64,000 bases of DNA from Actinomycetota bacterium (GTDB lineage Bacteria > Actinomycetota > Acidimicrobiia > Acidimicrobiales > Ilumatobacteraceae). Position 1 is the first letter of the stretch. Every line of letters begins with the position of its first letter. Positions 37,221 through 49,951 of the stretch are shown one piece after another. Under the pieces are notes generated by a model. It was not told where the DNA came from. It saw nothing but the letters and a program-made list of their open reading frames with translations, and made no database searches. Both the position numbers and the translations under genes were made by a program. The stretch is taken from assembly GCA_009704985.1 (NCBI GenBank), contig WLDE01000001.1:1-64000 (forward strand). The letters run 5' to 3'.

Positions 37221-37984
37221 TTCAGCAACCCCAGTTCCTCGAGCAGGTCCACCACGGCAGGGGCGGCGTCGACGCCCTCGCCGAGCAGCACGGTCTGCGT
37301 CACCTGTTCCTGCGCCTGCAACAGCGTGATCATCTGCTGACCACCCGCGGCGACCGACGCCTCCACGGAGTCGACGGCGACCTTCTTCGCGTTGAGCCGC
37401 CCCTTCATCGTCGGGTAGCGAGGCAGGTTGATGCCCTCCTTCACCCCGAGCACGGCCGGCACCGGCAGCGCGTACACCTCCACCCCGGCGTCGGCTTCGC
37501 GCTTGGCGCGCACCGTGGCACCGTCGAGCTCGATGCCCTTGATGCCGTTCACCATCGGCCGGCCGAGCGCGTGGGCGACCCGCACTCCGATCTGGAAGTT
37601 GCCGGCGTCGGCGCTCTCGTTCCCGAACAGCACCAGGTCGAACGGACCGTCGCTCGCCTCCAGATCCCGGATCGCACCGGCGAGCGCTGCCGCGGTGCGC
37701 TGCGGATCCCAGTCGCGATCGGCGATCGGGAGCAGCACGCAGCGGGCGACACCGACGCTCGCGGCGTACCGCAGCTGTTCCTCCGCGTCGGCGGGACCGA
37801 GGGTCATCACGGTCGCCTCACCGCCATGGGTCTCCACGAGCTGCACGGCCGCCTCCACGGCGCACTCCTCGTGCGGGCTGGTGGTGAACGCGAGGTACGC
37901 CGTGTCGACGGCCTGGCCGTCCGGCGTGATGTTGATCTTGGCGCCGGGGGCCGGCACCCGCTTGACGCAGACGAGCACTCGCAC
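37217..37984 (-). CDS. etfB: electron transfer flavoprotein beta subunit
   Basis: VRVLVCVKRVPAPGAKINITPDGQAV...DLVLFGNESADAGNFQIGVRVAHALGRPMV. Confidence 0.94.
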   Translation of the reverse strand: MRVLVCVKRVPAPGAKINITPDGQAVDTAYLAFTTSPHEECAVEAAVQLVETHGGEATVMTLGPADAEEQLRYAASVGVARCVLLPIADRDWDPQRTAAALAGAIRDLEASDGPFDLVLFGNESADAGNFQIGVRVAHALGRPMVNGIKGIELDGATVRAKREADAGVEVYALPVPAVLGVKEGINLPRYPTMKGRLNAKKVAVDSVEASVAAGGQQMITLLQAQEQVTQTVLLGEGVDAAPAVVDLLEELGLLK

Positions 37985-37995
37985 GGGCGTGTCCC

Positions 37996-40548
37996 TCAGC
38001 TCTTCATCCGGGCGTCGGTCGGATCGAACAGCGGCGTGCTGCCGGCCCGCTCGACGGTGACCGGGTAGAGCTCGTTCATGTACATCACCTGGAGCTTGGT
38101 GCCCTCCACGGCGTGCTCCGGCGGGAGGTACGCCATCAGCAGGTACTTGCCGACCGACGGACCGGCGCCGGCCGTGGTGACACGGGAGACGCGGCCCTTG
38201 GCGTCGACGATGCGCTGCCCGTCGAGGGTGAGGATCGGCTCGTTGCCGCCGGTCGGGAAGCGGTCGTAGCCGTCGGCGCAGCGCTGGCTGTCCATCGACA
38301 GCGTGCACATGATCGCCGCCGGACCCTCCTCACGGGCCTTCAGGTAGGCCTCCTTGCCGAGGAAGTCGGCCGACTTCACCTTCGGGCGGGCCAGGCCGGC
38401 CTCCACCGGGTCGTACTCGCTCTCGAGCTCGGCGCCCATGAGGCGGTAGCCCTTCTCGATGCGGCCGGTGACGGCGTACACGCCGATGCCGACGGGGATG
38501 ATCTCGAACTCCTGGCCGGCGGCCCAGATGGCGTCCCACAGCTTCAGGCCGTGCTCCATGCGGGTGTAGATCTCCCAGCCGTTCTCGCCGACGTAGCTGA
38601 TGCGGAACATCGTGCAGGGCACGCCGTCGATGATCACCTCGCGCACCGCACCGTACGGGAAGCCGTCCTGGCTGAGGTCGTAGGGCGCCGTCGCGTGGTC
38701 GGTGACGATCTTCGACATCGTGGCCGCAGCGTTCGGGCCCCACACGCCGACGGTGCAGATGCCCTGCGAGCGGTCGGTGAAGGTGACGCTGCCGTCGGTC
38801 GGCATGTGCTTGCGGAACCAGTGGTTGTCGCGGCCACCGTCGAAGGCGCCGGTGATGACGCGGAAGTGGTCGGCGCCGAGTCGCTGGATGGTCAGGTCGC
38901 CACGGAATCCGCCGTGCGCGGTGAGCAGCGGGGTGTAGACGCTGCGGCCCACCGCGACGTCGACGTTGTTGACGCACATGTACTGGAGGAACCCGAGCGC
39001 ACCAGGGCCCTCGAAGTCGAACTCGTTGAACGCCGTGAGGTCGACCATGCCGACGCTGGCCCGCATCTGGAGGTGCTCGGCGTTGGTGATCGGGCTCCAC
39101 CAGCGGCCGTCCCACTCGTGGGTGCGCGGCTCGCACGCCTCGGGGTACTTGGCCATCAGCTTCGCGTTGCTCTCGTACCACTGCGGGCGCTCCCAGCCGC
39201 GGGCGTCGAAGAACACCGCGCCGAGCGCTTCCTCGCGGGCGTAGAACGGGCTGCGACGGATGCCGCGCTGGCTGGCCCACTGCTCACGCGGGTGCACGAT
39301 GCCGTAGGTCTTGTTGAAGTGCTCGTTGCAGCGGGCGTTGATGTGCCACTCGGTCTTCTCGTGCGGATAGAAGCGGCTGATGTCGCTGCCGTGCGGGTCG
39401 CACATGTGCGGGTAGCCGTAGGTCATCCACTCCGCCACCAGCTGCGCGATGCCGGGGCCCTCCTTGATCCACACCGCGGCGGCGCTCCAGAGGTTGCGCA
39501 CCTCGACGCACTCGCCGAGCACCGGGTTGGCGTCGGGGGTGAGGCTGAGGAGGCCGTTGATCGCGTACTTGATCTCCGCGTCGCCGAGCATCTCCATCAG
39601 CTCGATCGCCTGCTCCATCTGCGGCTCGAAGTCGTCGTAGGTGAGCGGCAGCTCGGTGGGCGTGAGCGCGGACGCCTCGTTGCTCGGGATGTCGTCCGGA
39701 CGCATCAGGATCGGGCGATGGGCGTAGCTGCCGACCTCCATCGAACCGGCGGACTGCCGCTCGTAGCAGAACGTGTCCATGTCGCGGATGATCGGGTACG
39801 CCAGCTCCTTGTTGCTCTCCACGAGCACGTCGATCGGGCCGACGTCGGCCATCTGGTGGACGGCCGGGGTGAGCGGGATCGTGGCCCCGGCCATCGCGGC
39901 GATGCGCGGGCTCCACACGCCACAGGCGATGACGACGTGCTCTGCCTCGATGCGGCCCTTGTCGGTGACGACGGCGGTGACCTTCGGCAGGCCGCCGGGG
40001 ACGTCCTCGGTCTCGAGGTCCAGCACCTCGGTGTTCGCGAACACCGTCAGCGCGCCGTTGCCGACCGCCTCGTCACGCATGCGCGTGCCGGTCGCCAGCG
40101 AGTCGACCACCGACACGCTCGGGGTGTAGTAGCCGCCGAGGAGGATCTCGTCGTTGATGAACGGCACCATCTCCTTGATCTCGGCCGGGGTGACGAGCCG
40201 GGCGTCGATGCCCCACGCGGTGGCCGAGGTCATGCGGCGCTTGAACTCCTCGAGGCGCTGCGGCTCGCGAGCGACCTCGATGCCGCCGCAGGTGTTGTTC
40301 AGACCGTGGGCGATGTACTGGTTCTGGCTCTCGACGGTGAGGAACGCCATCTCCTTGTTGTGATCCGTCGGGAAGATGAAGTTCGAGGCGTGGCCGGTGG
40401 AGCCGCCGGGGTTCGGGAGCGGCCCCTTGTCGAGCAGGACCATCTCGGTCCAGCCGAGCCGGCTCAGGTGGCCGACGAGGCAGTTGCCGACGATGCCGGC
40501 GCCGATGACCACGACCTTGGCCCGCGCGGGCACGGTCTGTTCGCTCAT
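37996..40548 (-). CDS. dimethylglycine/sarcosine dehydrogenase-like FAD oxidoreductase (DAO + FAO_M + GcvT domains)
   Basis: VVVIGAGIVGNCLVGHLSRLGWTEMVLLDKGPLPNPGGSTGHASNF...; C-terminal GCV_T (MVDLTAFNEFDFEGPGALGFLQYMCVNNVDVAVG). Confidence 0.87.
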   Translation of the reverse strand: MSEQTVPARAKVVVIGAGIVGNCLVGHLSRLGWTEMVLLDKGPLPNPGGSTGHASNFIFPTDHNKEMAFLTVESQNQYIAHGLNNTCGGIEVAREPQRLEEFKRRMTSATAWGIDARLVTPAEIKEMVPFINDEILLGGYYTPSVSVVDSLATGTRMRDEAVGNGALTVFANTEVLDLETEDVPGGLPKVTAVVTDKGRIEAEHVVIACGVWSPRIAAMAGATIPLTPAVHQMADVGPIDVLVESNKELAYPIIRDMDTFCYERQSAGSMEVGSYAHRPILMRPDDIPSNEASALTPTELPLTYDDFEPQMEQAIELMEMLGDAEIKYAINGLLSLTPDANPVLGECVEVRNLWSAAAVWIKEGPGIAQLVAEWMTYGYPHMCDPHGSDISRFYPHEKTEWHINARCNEHFNKTYGIVHPREQWASQRGIRRSPFYAREEALGAVFFDARGWERPQWYESNAKLMAKYPEACEPRTHEWDGRWWSPITNAEHLQMRASVGMVDLTAFNEFDFEGPGALGFLQYMCVNNVDVAVGRSVYTPLLTAHGGFRGDLTIQRLGADHFRVITGAFDGGRDNHWFRKHMPTDGSVTFTDRSQGICTVGVWGPNAAATMSKIVTDHATAPYDLSQDGFPYGAVREVIIDGVPCTMFRISYVGENGWEIYTRMEHGLKLWDAIWAAGQEFEIIPVGIGVYAVTGRIEKGYRLMGAELESEYDPVEAGLARPKVKSADFLGKEAYLKAREEGPAAIMCTLSMDSQRCADGYDRFPTGGNEPILTLDGQRIVDAKGRVSRVTTAGAGPSVGKYLLMAYLPPEHAVEGTKLQVMYMNELYPVTVERAGSTPLFDPTDARMKS

Positions 40549-40566
40549 GTGAGGTCTCCCCGGGTC

Positions 40567-40587
40567 CGGTGGGCGTTGTGCCCACCG
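40567..40587. promoter_or_regulatory. 8-bp inverted repeat CGGTGGGC-N5-GCCCACCG in divergent intergenic region
   Basis: Perfect arms between dmgdh-like and gntR. Confidence 0.45.
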
Positions 40588-40593
40588 CGTGCT

Positions 40594-40614
40594 TGATATA
40601 TCTTCACCATATCA
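40594..40614. promoter_or_regulatory. AT-rich dyad TGATAT-N9-ATATCA, candidate GntR operator
   Basis: AT-rich dyad in very GC-rich background in the divergent gntR/dmgdh promoter. Confidence 0.5.
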
Positions 40615-40670
40615 CAGACGTCCCGCTCGCCCGTCCGCCGCGCCAGGCGTCCGATGCGCCGGCACCGCCG

Positions 40671-41321
40671 GTGTCGCTGAGCGCGCGGGCGTACCGCGAG
40701 ATCCGCCGGATGATCGTCCGACTCGACCTCGCCCCGGGTGCCGTGATCCGCGACGACGAGCTCCAGCAGCGTCTCGGGCTCGGCCGCACCCCGATCCGCG
40801 AGGCCCTGCAGCGACTCGAGCGCGACCAGTTCGTCACCGTGATCCCCCGCCGCGGGATGTACGTGTCGAACATCGACGTCGGCGAGCTCGCCACCCTCTA
40901 CGAGACCCGCGCCATCATCGAGCCCTACGCCGCCCGGCTCGCCTGCGTGCGCGGCACCAGCACCCACTGGGACCGCATGCGCGCCGCGCTCGACGCCGCG
41001 CACGTGCCGGGCACGCCCGGCGGCGAGCTCATCGAGCACGACCGCACCTGTCACGAGATCGTGTGGGAGGCGGCCGACAACCGCTTCCTCACCGACACCC
41101 TCGACATGCTCTACGCCCAGAGCGACCGGCTCTGGCACATGTACCTCGCCGACGTCGACGACATGGCCCACGCCGTCGACGAGCACACCCAGATCCTCGA
41201 CGCCCTGGTGGCCGGTGACGGCGACCGCGCCGCCTCGCTCACCGAGGCGCACATCCGCAGCTTCGACGCACAGATCCGCAACGCGGTGGAGCGACGGCTG
41301 CGGAGTCCGCTCGCGGGCTGA
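40671..41321 (+). CDS. GntR family (FCD/FadR-type) transcriptional regulator; start uncertain (ORF open from 40569)
   Basis: REIRRMIVRLDLAPGAVIRDDELQQRLGLGRTPIREALQRLERDQFV...FCD domain. Confidence 0.9.
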   Translation: MSLSARAYREIRRMIVRLDLAPGAVIRDDELQQRLGLGRTPIREALQRLERDQFVTVIPRRGMYVSNIDVGELATLYETRAIIEPYAARLACVRGTSTHWDRMRAALDAAHVPGTPGGELIEHDRTCHEIVWEAADNRFLTDTLDMLYAQSDRLWHMYLADVDDMAHAVDEHTQILDALVAGDGDRAASLTEAHIRSFDAQIRNAVERRLRSPLAG

Positions 41322-41421
41322 GCCCCACCGGGAACGGAGCGGGACCCGAACGGGTCGGGAACCGGGCTGGCCGGCTGAGGAGTGCTCTCAAGCCCCCGGC
41401 CGGGCGTGCCGATGATCGGGC

Positions 41422-42489
41422 ATGTCGAACGACCAGGTGCAGGGGGCCGCCGACGCGGACGCTCCGCCCGAGTTCAAGCTCCCGACCCTGCCGTCGGTGC
41501 CGCGGCTGCCCACCGCGCCGCGCTCGTCCGAGCCGCTGCCGACCGTGCCGATGCTCTCGCTCGACGATCCCGCCGGGGGCCGGTCCGGCACGGCGACGTC
41601 CTTCCAGGAGATGCTCCGCGCCCATCAGGCCCAGGCGACCACGAGTCGTCGGCGTCGGCGGCGCGGTTCGCCGGTCGCGACGTTCCTGCTGATGGTGATC
41701 GTCGGTGGCGCGCTCGCCGGGGCCGGGTATCTGGCCTACGACGAGTACCGGGGTCGGAACACGATCGACGACCGCCTCCCGACCTTCGGCGAGGTCGACG
41801 TCCCGTACGCGTCGTTCACGCTCCGCGCCAACATCGAAGGGATCGACCTCGACGCCACCACCGAGGCGATCCCGGGCGCACCCGCGCCGCGACCGCTCGT
41901 GATGGACTACACGATCACCGGCGGCCGCGGGAGCAACGCGTACGACCTCGCGGGCACGATCACCGATCCGAACGATCCCCTCGGGAACGAGCCGTTCCGA
42001 GGCATCGTGGACAAGCGAGGGTTGTTCGTCGAGGCACCCGACGGCACCTGGGTGCTCTTCACCCAGCCGGGTCGGGAGATGTTCGAGGTGGTGAGCCGAC
42101 TGGGCCAACTGCTCACGTGGGACGTGCTGGTCCCCGAGGAGATGCTCCCCTTCGTCGAGGTCGAGTCCACGTCCACGTACACCACCGAGAACGGCAGGAT
42201 GACCACCTACGACCTCGTGCTCGACCTCCACGGGTTCGCCACCGAGGACGAGCGCGGCTTCGAGCGCTGGAGGGACGACACCGGCTTCACGGGTGACACG
42301 GACGTCGACGACTTCGCCCGGTCCGGCTACCCGATCTCGATCACCGTCGACGACGACGGCCTCGTGTGGGGATACACCGAGTCGAACGCCATCTCGACGA
42401 CCGAGATGCGCCTCGAGCGGGTCTCGACCGAGCCGTACGCGCCGACCGTGCCGGCCACCTGGACCGAGGACGCGACACCGATCCTCTGA
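41422..42489 (+). CDS. hypothetical single-pass membrane protein with extracytoplasmic LppX/LolA-like domain (weak)
   Basis: Pro-rich cytoplasmic N-part, RRRRRRGSPVATFLLMVIVGGALAGAGYLAY TM segment. Confidence 0.7.
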   Translation: MSNDQVQGAADADAPPEFKLPTLPSVPRLPTAPRSSEPLPTVPMLSLDDPAGGRSGTATSFQEMLRAHQAQATTSRRRRRRGSPVATFLLMVIVGGALAGAGYLAYDEYRGRNTIDDRLPTFGEVDVPYASFTLRANIEGIDLDATTEAIPGAPAPRPLVMDYTITGGRGSNAYDLAGTITDPNDPLGNEPFRGIVDKRGLFVEAPDGTWVLFTQPGREMFEVVSRLGQLLTWDVLVPEEMLPFVEVESTSTYTTENGRMTTYDLVLDLHGFATEDERGFERWRDDTGFTGDTDVDDFARSGYPISITVDDDGLVWGYTESNAISTTEMRLERVSTEPYAPTVPATWTEDATPIL

Positions 42490-42591
42490 TCCCTCCGATC
42501 GTCCGATCCTCGCCGCTGTGACCGGGCGGTCGGCCGATCGCCCCGGATCGAGCCGCCCGCGGCTACCCTGACGCTCGCGCCGACACCTCGG

Positions 42592-42800
42592 CCGGGAGAG
42601 TCACGACGCAGCCTGCGCCGCGACGCCGAAGGAGCAACCTCCCCGGAATCTCTCAGGCGAACGGACCGACCGAGCAGGCGCCGCTGGAAAGCATCCGGCG
42701 CCGGCACGCCGGCACCGGTTCGCCGACGGGGAAAGGGACCGCCGCACGTCACCCGACGTCGCGACGGCGCCGAAGCTCTCAGGCACCGATGACAGCGGGG
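42592..42800 (+). ncRNA. tandem glycine riboswitch (two aptamers) upstream of gcvP
   Basis: Aptamer 1 GGGAGAGtc...CGCCGAAGGAGCAAcc..AATCTCTCAGGCGAACGGACCG; aptamer 2 CTGGAAAGC...GCGCCGAAGCTCTCAGGCACCGATGACAGCGGGG. Confidence 0.93.
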
Positions 42801-42852
42801 GAAGCGACCACGACACGTGGCGTGCCGACGGCACGTCACCGAGGAGGCTTCC

Positions 42853-45769
<2,917 letters not shown>

Positions 45770-45777
<8 letters not shown>

Positions 45778-46570
45778 CCCCACCGCACCCGGTCTCGGCG
45801 ATCTCCTCGGTCTGTTGGGCGGGTCGAACCCGCTGGCGGGGATCTCCAAGTCGATCGCCCAGTTCCAGCGGGGCGTGAACGACTTCCTGAGCGCCGTCGA
45901 GAACTTCAACCAGACGATGGAGCAGCTCAACGCGATCACCGCGCGCGTCAACCGTCTGCTCGACGACGTCGAGCCGCCGGTGCGCGCGCTGATGCCCCAG
46001 GTCACGCGCACACTGCTCGCCGCCGACCAACTGGTGGAGCAGATGACGGCACCGATCGAGAAGGTCGCGCCGGGCCTGTCCCGCCTCGCGGACACGCTGC
46101 AGTCGCCGCAGCTGAACCAGCTGCCCGTCGACCTCGGGGAGTTCCTGTCCACGATCGGTGATCTCGCCCGGCGGCTGCAGCCGCTCGGACAGCTGGCCGA
46201 GTCGGCGGGCGGGCTGTTCGGCCTGCGCCCCTTCGGCGCGCTCCGACCGGCGGCCGCTCCCGAACCGGCGCCGGCCGCCACCGCGTCCCGGGCGCCGTCG
46301 CGCCCGTCGACGTCGACCTCCACCCGCACCAGGACCTCGTCGACGGCAGCGACGTCGGACAAGACGGACAAGGCGGACAAGACGGACAAGACGGCCAAGA
46401 CGGACAAGACGGACAAGACGGCGACGCCGAAGGCGGCCACGACGAGCCCGAAGGCGGCCACGACGAGCCCGAAAGCGACGGGGAAAGCGGCGGGGAAGGC
46501 GTCCTCGACCGCCACCGGATCCAGGGGCACGAGCGCGCGGTCGACGCCGAAGCGGACCGGACGGACGTGA
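45770..46570 (+). CDS. phasin-like helical protein with Lys/Thr-rich histone H1-like tail, embedded in gcv operon
   Basis: Helical N-domain [45 protein letters not shown]; tail [49 protein letters not shown]. Confidence 0.75.
46358..46420 (+). repeat. 9-bp tandem repeat GACAAGACG x7 coding DKT tail
   Basis: Counted in sequence; followed by 2 x 21-bp AAGGCGGCCACGACGAGCCCG. Confidence 0.92.
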
Positions 46571-47661
46571 GCGCACCGGACGACACCGGCTCGGGCGCCA
46601 CCCACGAGCCAGCGCACGAGCGCAGCCCGCTCGACGCGGTGCACCGTCGCCTCGGCGCACGGATGGTGCCGTTCGGGGGCTGGGAGATGCCGTTGTCGTA
46701 CGAGGCCGGCACGCTCGACGAGCACCTCGCCTGCCGCCGCGACGCCGTCGTGTTCGACGTGTCGCACCTCGGCAGCGTGCGCGTGGAGGGCGACGACGCG
46801 GACGAGCGGCTGCAGTGGGCGTTCACCAACGACCTGCGCAAGATCGCGCCCGGACGCGCCCAGTACACCCACCTCCTCGACGAGGTCGACGGCTCGGTGC
46901 TCGACGACATCATCGTGTGGTGGATCGAGCCCGGCGTGTTCGACGTGATGCCGAACGCCTCCAACACCGACCGGGTGCGTGCGGCGATCGGCGGCACGGA
47001 GACCACCCACGATCGCGCCGTGCTCGCCGTCCAGGGCCCCCGGGCGGCCGAGCGGCTCACCGAGGTGTTCCCGGAGGCTGCCGCCGTCGGCCGCTTCCGC
47101 GTCGCCCGCTGCACGTGGGAGGGCGTCACCTGCACCGTGGCCGGCACCGGCTACACGGGCGAGCGAGGCGTCGAGATCGCCGTCCCCGCCGAGCACGCCG
47201 CCGACCTGTGGAACGCGATCACCGCGGCCGGCGTGGTGCCGGCCGGGCTCGGAGCTCGCGACACGCTCCGGCTGGAGGCCGCACTCCCGCTGCACGGCCA
47301 CGAGCTCGGCCCCGGCATCACCCCGCTCCAGGCCGGGCTCGGGTGGGTGGTCGCGTGGGGCAAGGACGAGTTCCGTGGCCGCGACGCGCTGGCGGCCGAG
47401 CGCGCCCGCGGCGTCGCCCGCCTCCTCGCAGGTGTCGCGACCGAGGGCCGGCGACCACCGCGCGCGGACTGCGCCGTGCTCGTCGACGGCCAGCCCATCG
47501 GCACCGTCACGAGCGGCAACTTCTCACCGGTGCTCGAGCACGGCATCGCACTGGCGTTCCTGACGCCGGGCATCGAGGTGGGCACCTCCGTCACGGTCGA
47601 CGTCCGTGGGTCGGCGCTGCCCGGCCGGATGGTCGGGCTCCCCTTCGTGACCGCGACCTGA
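46567..47661 (+). CDS. gcvT: glycine cleavage system aminomethyltransferase T protein
   Basis: HRRLGARMVPFGGWEMPLSYEAGTLDEHLACRRDAVVFDVSHLGSVRVEG; GTGA overlap with upstream ORF. Confidence 0.95.
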   Translation: MSAPDDTGSGATHEPAHERSPLDAVHRRLGARMVPFGGWEMPLSYEAGTLDEHLACRRDAVVFDVSHLGSVRVEGDDADERLQWAFTNDLRKIAPGRAQYTHLLDEVDGSVLDDIIVWWIEPGVFDVMPNASNTDRVRAAIGGTETTHDRAVLAVQGPRAAERLTEVFPEAAAVGRFRVARCTWEGVTCTVAGTGYTGERGVEIAVPAEHAADLWNAITAAGVVPAGLGARDTLRLEAALPLHGHELGPGITPLQAGLGWVVAWGKDEFRGRDALAAERARGVARLLAGVATEGRRPPRADCAVLVDGQPIGTVTSGNFSPVLEHGIALAFLTPGIEVGTSVTVDVRGSALPGRMVGLPFVTAT

Positions 47662-47699
47662 GATCCGGCGACCCGCCCGGACCGCGAGCGGAGGACGGC

Positions 47700-48185
47700 T
47701 CAGAGGGCGACGCGATCCGGGGCGGCGGCGAGCTCGGGGGCGAGGGCGGCGTCGAGGTGGTCCTTCACGCCGCCGATCGGGAGGATGTTCAGGACGCCCT
47801 GGCCACGACGCATCACGTCGATCAGTTGCTCGCCGTCGCACAACACGACATCGCTGCCGCTGATCACCAGGTGGGCCGAGGCGATGTCGGTGTCCACGTG
47901 GTCGCGCAGGTACCGGAACGCGGTGCGCACCGACTCGAGCTTGATGCCGGCGTCGAGGAGGCTCTTGATCACGCGCAGCTCGAGCAGGTCGCGGTACGAG
48001 TACTCGCGGCGGCTGCCGCTGCCGCGGGCATCGGTGAGCGACGGGCGGACGAGGTCGGTGCGGGCCCAGTAGTCGAGCTGGCGGTACGAGATGCCGACGA
48101 TCTTGGCCGCCTTCGTGCCGCTGAAGCCGGCCTCGACGGGCGCGTGCTGCGGATCACGGTCGTGGTCGTGCTGCTGGTCGCTCAT
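47700..48185 (-). CDS. MerR family transcriptional regulator (second MerR of gcvH locus)
   Basis: FSGTKAAKIVGISYRQLDYWARTDLVRPSLTDARGSGSRREYSYRDLLELRVIKSLLDAGI. Confidence 0.9.
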   Translation of the reverse strand: MSDQQHDHDRDPQHAPVEAGFSGTKAAKIVGISYRQLDYWARTDLVRPSLTDARGSGSRREYSYRDLLELRVIKSLLDAGIKLESVRTAFRYLRDHVDTDIASAHLVISGSDVVLCDGEQLIDVMRRGQGVLNILPIGGVKDHLDAALAPELAAAPDRVAL

Positions 48186-48366
48186 CGATCCTCCATCGGT
48201 GCTCCATCGGTGCTCGCCTCGCCCGGGGCCGGGGGTCGGCACCGGCCGTGCCCGACGGATGACACCACCGTAACTACGCCGGTGTCGCGGGGCGCCGAGC
48301 ACCCTACCGAGCGCATCCCGTCAGATCAAGCACACAGCGCGCGAGAACCCGCGCGTGTGGTGGCAA

Positions 48367-48852
48367 TCAGTCGCCCTTGAAGTCGTCCGGGTCGAGGTCG
48401 TCGAGGAAGTCGCGGAACTCGTCGATGATCGCTTCCTCGTCCGTGTCGTCGGCGAGCTCGACCGGCTGCTGGCCCGCCTGGAGGAGCAGGTTCTCGGTCG
48501 CGAAGATCGGGCTGCCGGTGCGCACCGCGATCGCGATCGCGTCCGACGGCCGGCACGACACCACGAGCTCGCGACCCTTGGTGCGCAGGTGCAGCTCGGC
48601 GTAGAAGATGTGGTCGCGGATGTCGGTGACCACGATCCGCTCGAGCGCGGTGTCGAGCTCGCCCAGGATCTCCACGAGAAGGTCGTGGGTGAGCGGTCGG
48701 GGCGACTCGATGCCCTCGAGCGCGGCGTGGATCGACGACGCCTCGGGCGTGCCGATGACGATCGGCAGCAGGCGCTGCGTACCGGTCTGCTCGCGCAGGA
48801 TCACCACGGGAGTGTTGGCGGGGACTTCCACCCGCACACCGACGAGCTCCAT
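48367..48852 (-). CDS. bifunctional nuclease family protein (DUF151/BFN)
   Basis: VVILREQTGTQRLLPIVIGTPEASSIHAALEGIESPRPLTHDLLVEILGELD...SCRPSDAIAIAVRTGSPIFATENLL. Confidence 0.92.
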   Translation of the reverse strand: MELVGVRVEVPANTPVVILREQTGTQRLLPIVIGTPEASSIHAALEGIESPRPLTHDLLVEILGELDTALERIVVTDIRDHIFYAELHLRTKGRELVVSCRPSDAIAIAVRTGSPIFATENLLLQAGQQPVELADDTDEEAIIDEFRDFLDDLDPDDFKGD

Positions 48853-48940
48853 GGGGACCACGAGGGCACCATACCCCCATCCCATGAGCAGCACCCGCTC
48901 GAATGGACGAAATCGGGCCGATGGACCCGATGGCAGAGCG

Positions 48941-49951
48941 TCAGCCGTCGAGGTGATGGCGCAGCATCGACACGATCAGCGCGGCACGCAGCTCCGCACC
49001 CAGGTCGGCGAGCTCGCCGAGCAGCTGCACCGCCTCCTGGCGCGCCTGCGGGTTGCGCTGTCGGAGCAGCGGCAGGATGCGCTGCTCGAACAGCCCTGCC
49101 TCGCGCTCGGCGCTCTGGCGCCAGGCGCGCAGATGGCGGGCGTCGATCCCCCGCGAGAGGAAGCCCGCCGCCGCTCGGACGATCGCGAGGTCGCTCTCGG
49201 TGAAGGTGGTCGAGCTGCCGGTCCCGCGGCCGGTCACGAGACCGAACGACTCGAGGTCGGCGAGCTGGGTCTGGGTGACGCCCGCCATCGAGCAGATCTC
49301 GCTCCGGTCGTACACGTCGCTCGGCCCGGTCGCGGCGAGGAGCCGCATCGAGGTGGTGTGGTCGACGCCCTCGTCCGCAGGGCGCACCGGGCGGCCCTGT
49401 GCCGCCGGGTGCCGGTTCGTGTCCACCTGATCGGCGTGGGGACTGATCGTGCCGGTCGGGTCGTCGAGATCGATGCCGTCGGTGTGGTCGAACGAGCCGC
49501 CCAACGGGCCGGTGTCGTCGAGGTCGACCGAGCCACGACCCGATGCATCCCCGACGCGCACGTTGCGGATACCGCGGTGGAGCTGGCTCACGTTCCCCGT
49601 GTTCGGGGTCGGCGCCGGTACCGGCGCCGCCGGACGCGGCGCGGCGCCGGTGCCGTCGGTGGCGGGGACGGCGATGCCACCCGAGTCGTCGATCGCACCC
49701 GTCTCCAGCCGGTCGCGAATCACCCGCAGCGGGAGGAAGTTCTCCTTCTGCTCGCGCAGGATGATGCGCAACCGTTCGATGTCGGCGTCGAAGAACTTGC
49801 GATACCCCGACGCCGTGCGCTCGGGCTCGATGAGTCCCTGGCTCTCCAGGAAGCGGATCTTCGAGATGGTGATGTCGGGGAACTCCTCGAGCAGGAGTCC
49901 GAGCACCTCCCCGATGGAGAGGTAGGGCCGTTCGTTGATGCCGCTGGTCAC
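48941..49951 (-). CDS. MerR family regulator (FtsR-like)
   Basis: YLSIGEVLGLLLEEFPDITISKIRFLESQGLIEPERTASGYRKFFDADIERLRIILREQKENFLPLRVI; GTG overlaps FHA gene stop. Confidence 0.9.
   Translation of the reverse strand: MTSGINERPYLSIGEVLGLLLEEFPDITISKIRFLESQGLIEPERTASGYRKFFDADIERLRIILREQKENFLPLRVIRDRLETGAIDDSGGIAVPATDGTGAAPRPAAPVPAPTPNTGNVSQLHRGIRNVRVGDASGRGSVDLDDTGPLGGSFDHTDGIDLDDPTGTISPHADQVDTNRHPAAQGRPVRPADEGVDHTTSMRLLAATGPSDVYDRSEICSMAGVTQTQLADLESFGLVTGRGTGSSTTFTESDLAIVRAAAGFLSRGIDARHLRAWRQSAEREAGLFEQRILPLLRQRNPQARQEAVQLLGELADLGAELRAALIVSMLRHHLDG

Noticed and set aside
47662-47699. Bidirectional terminator between convergent gcvT and merR
   Set aside because: No clear hairpin in the 38-bp gap
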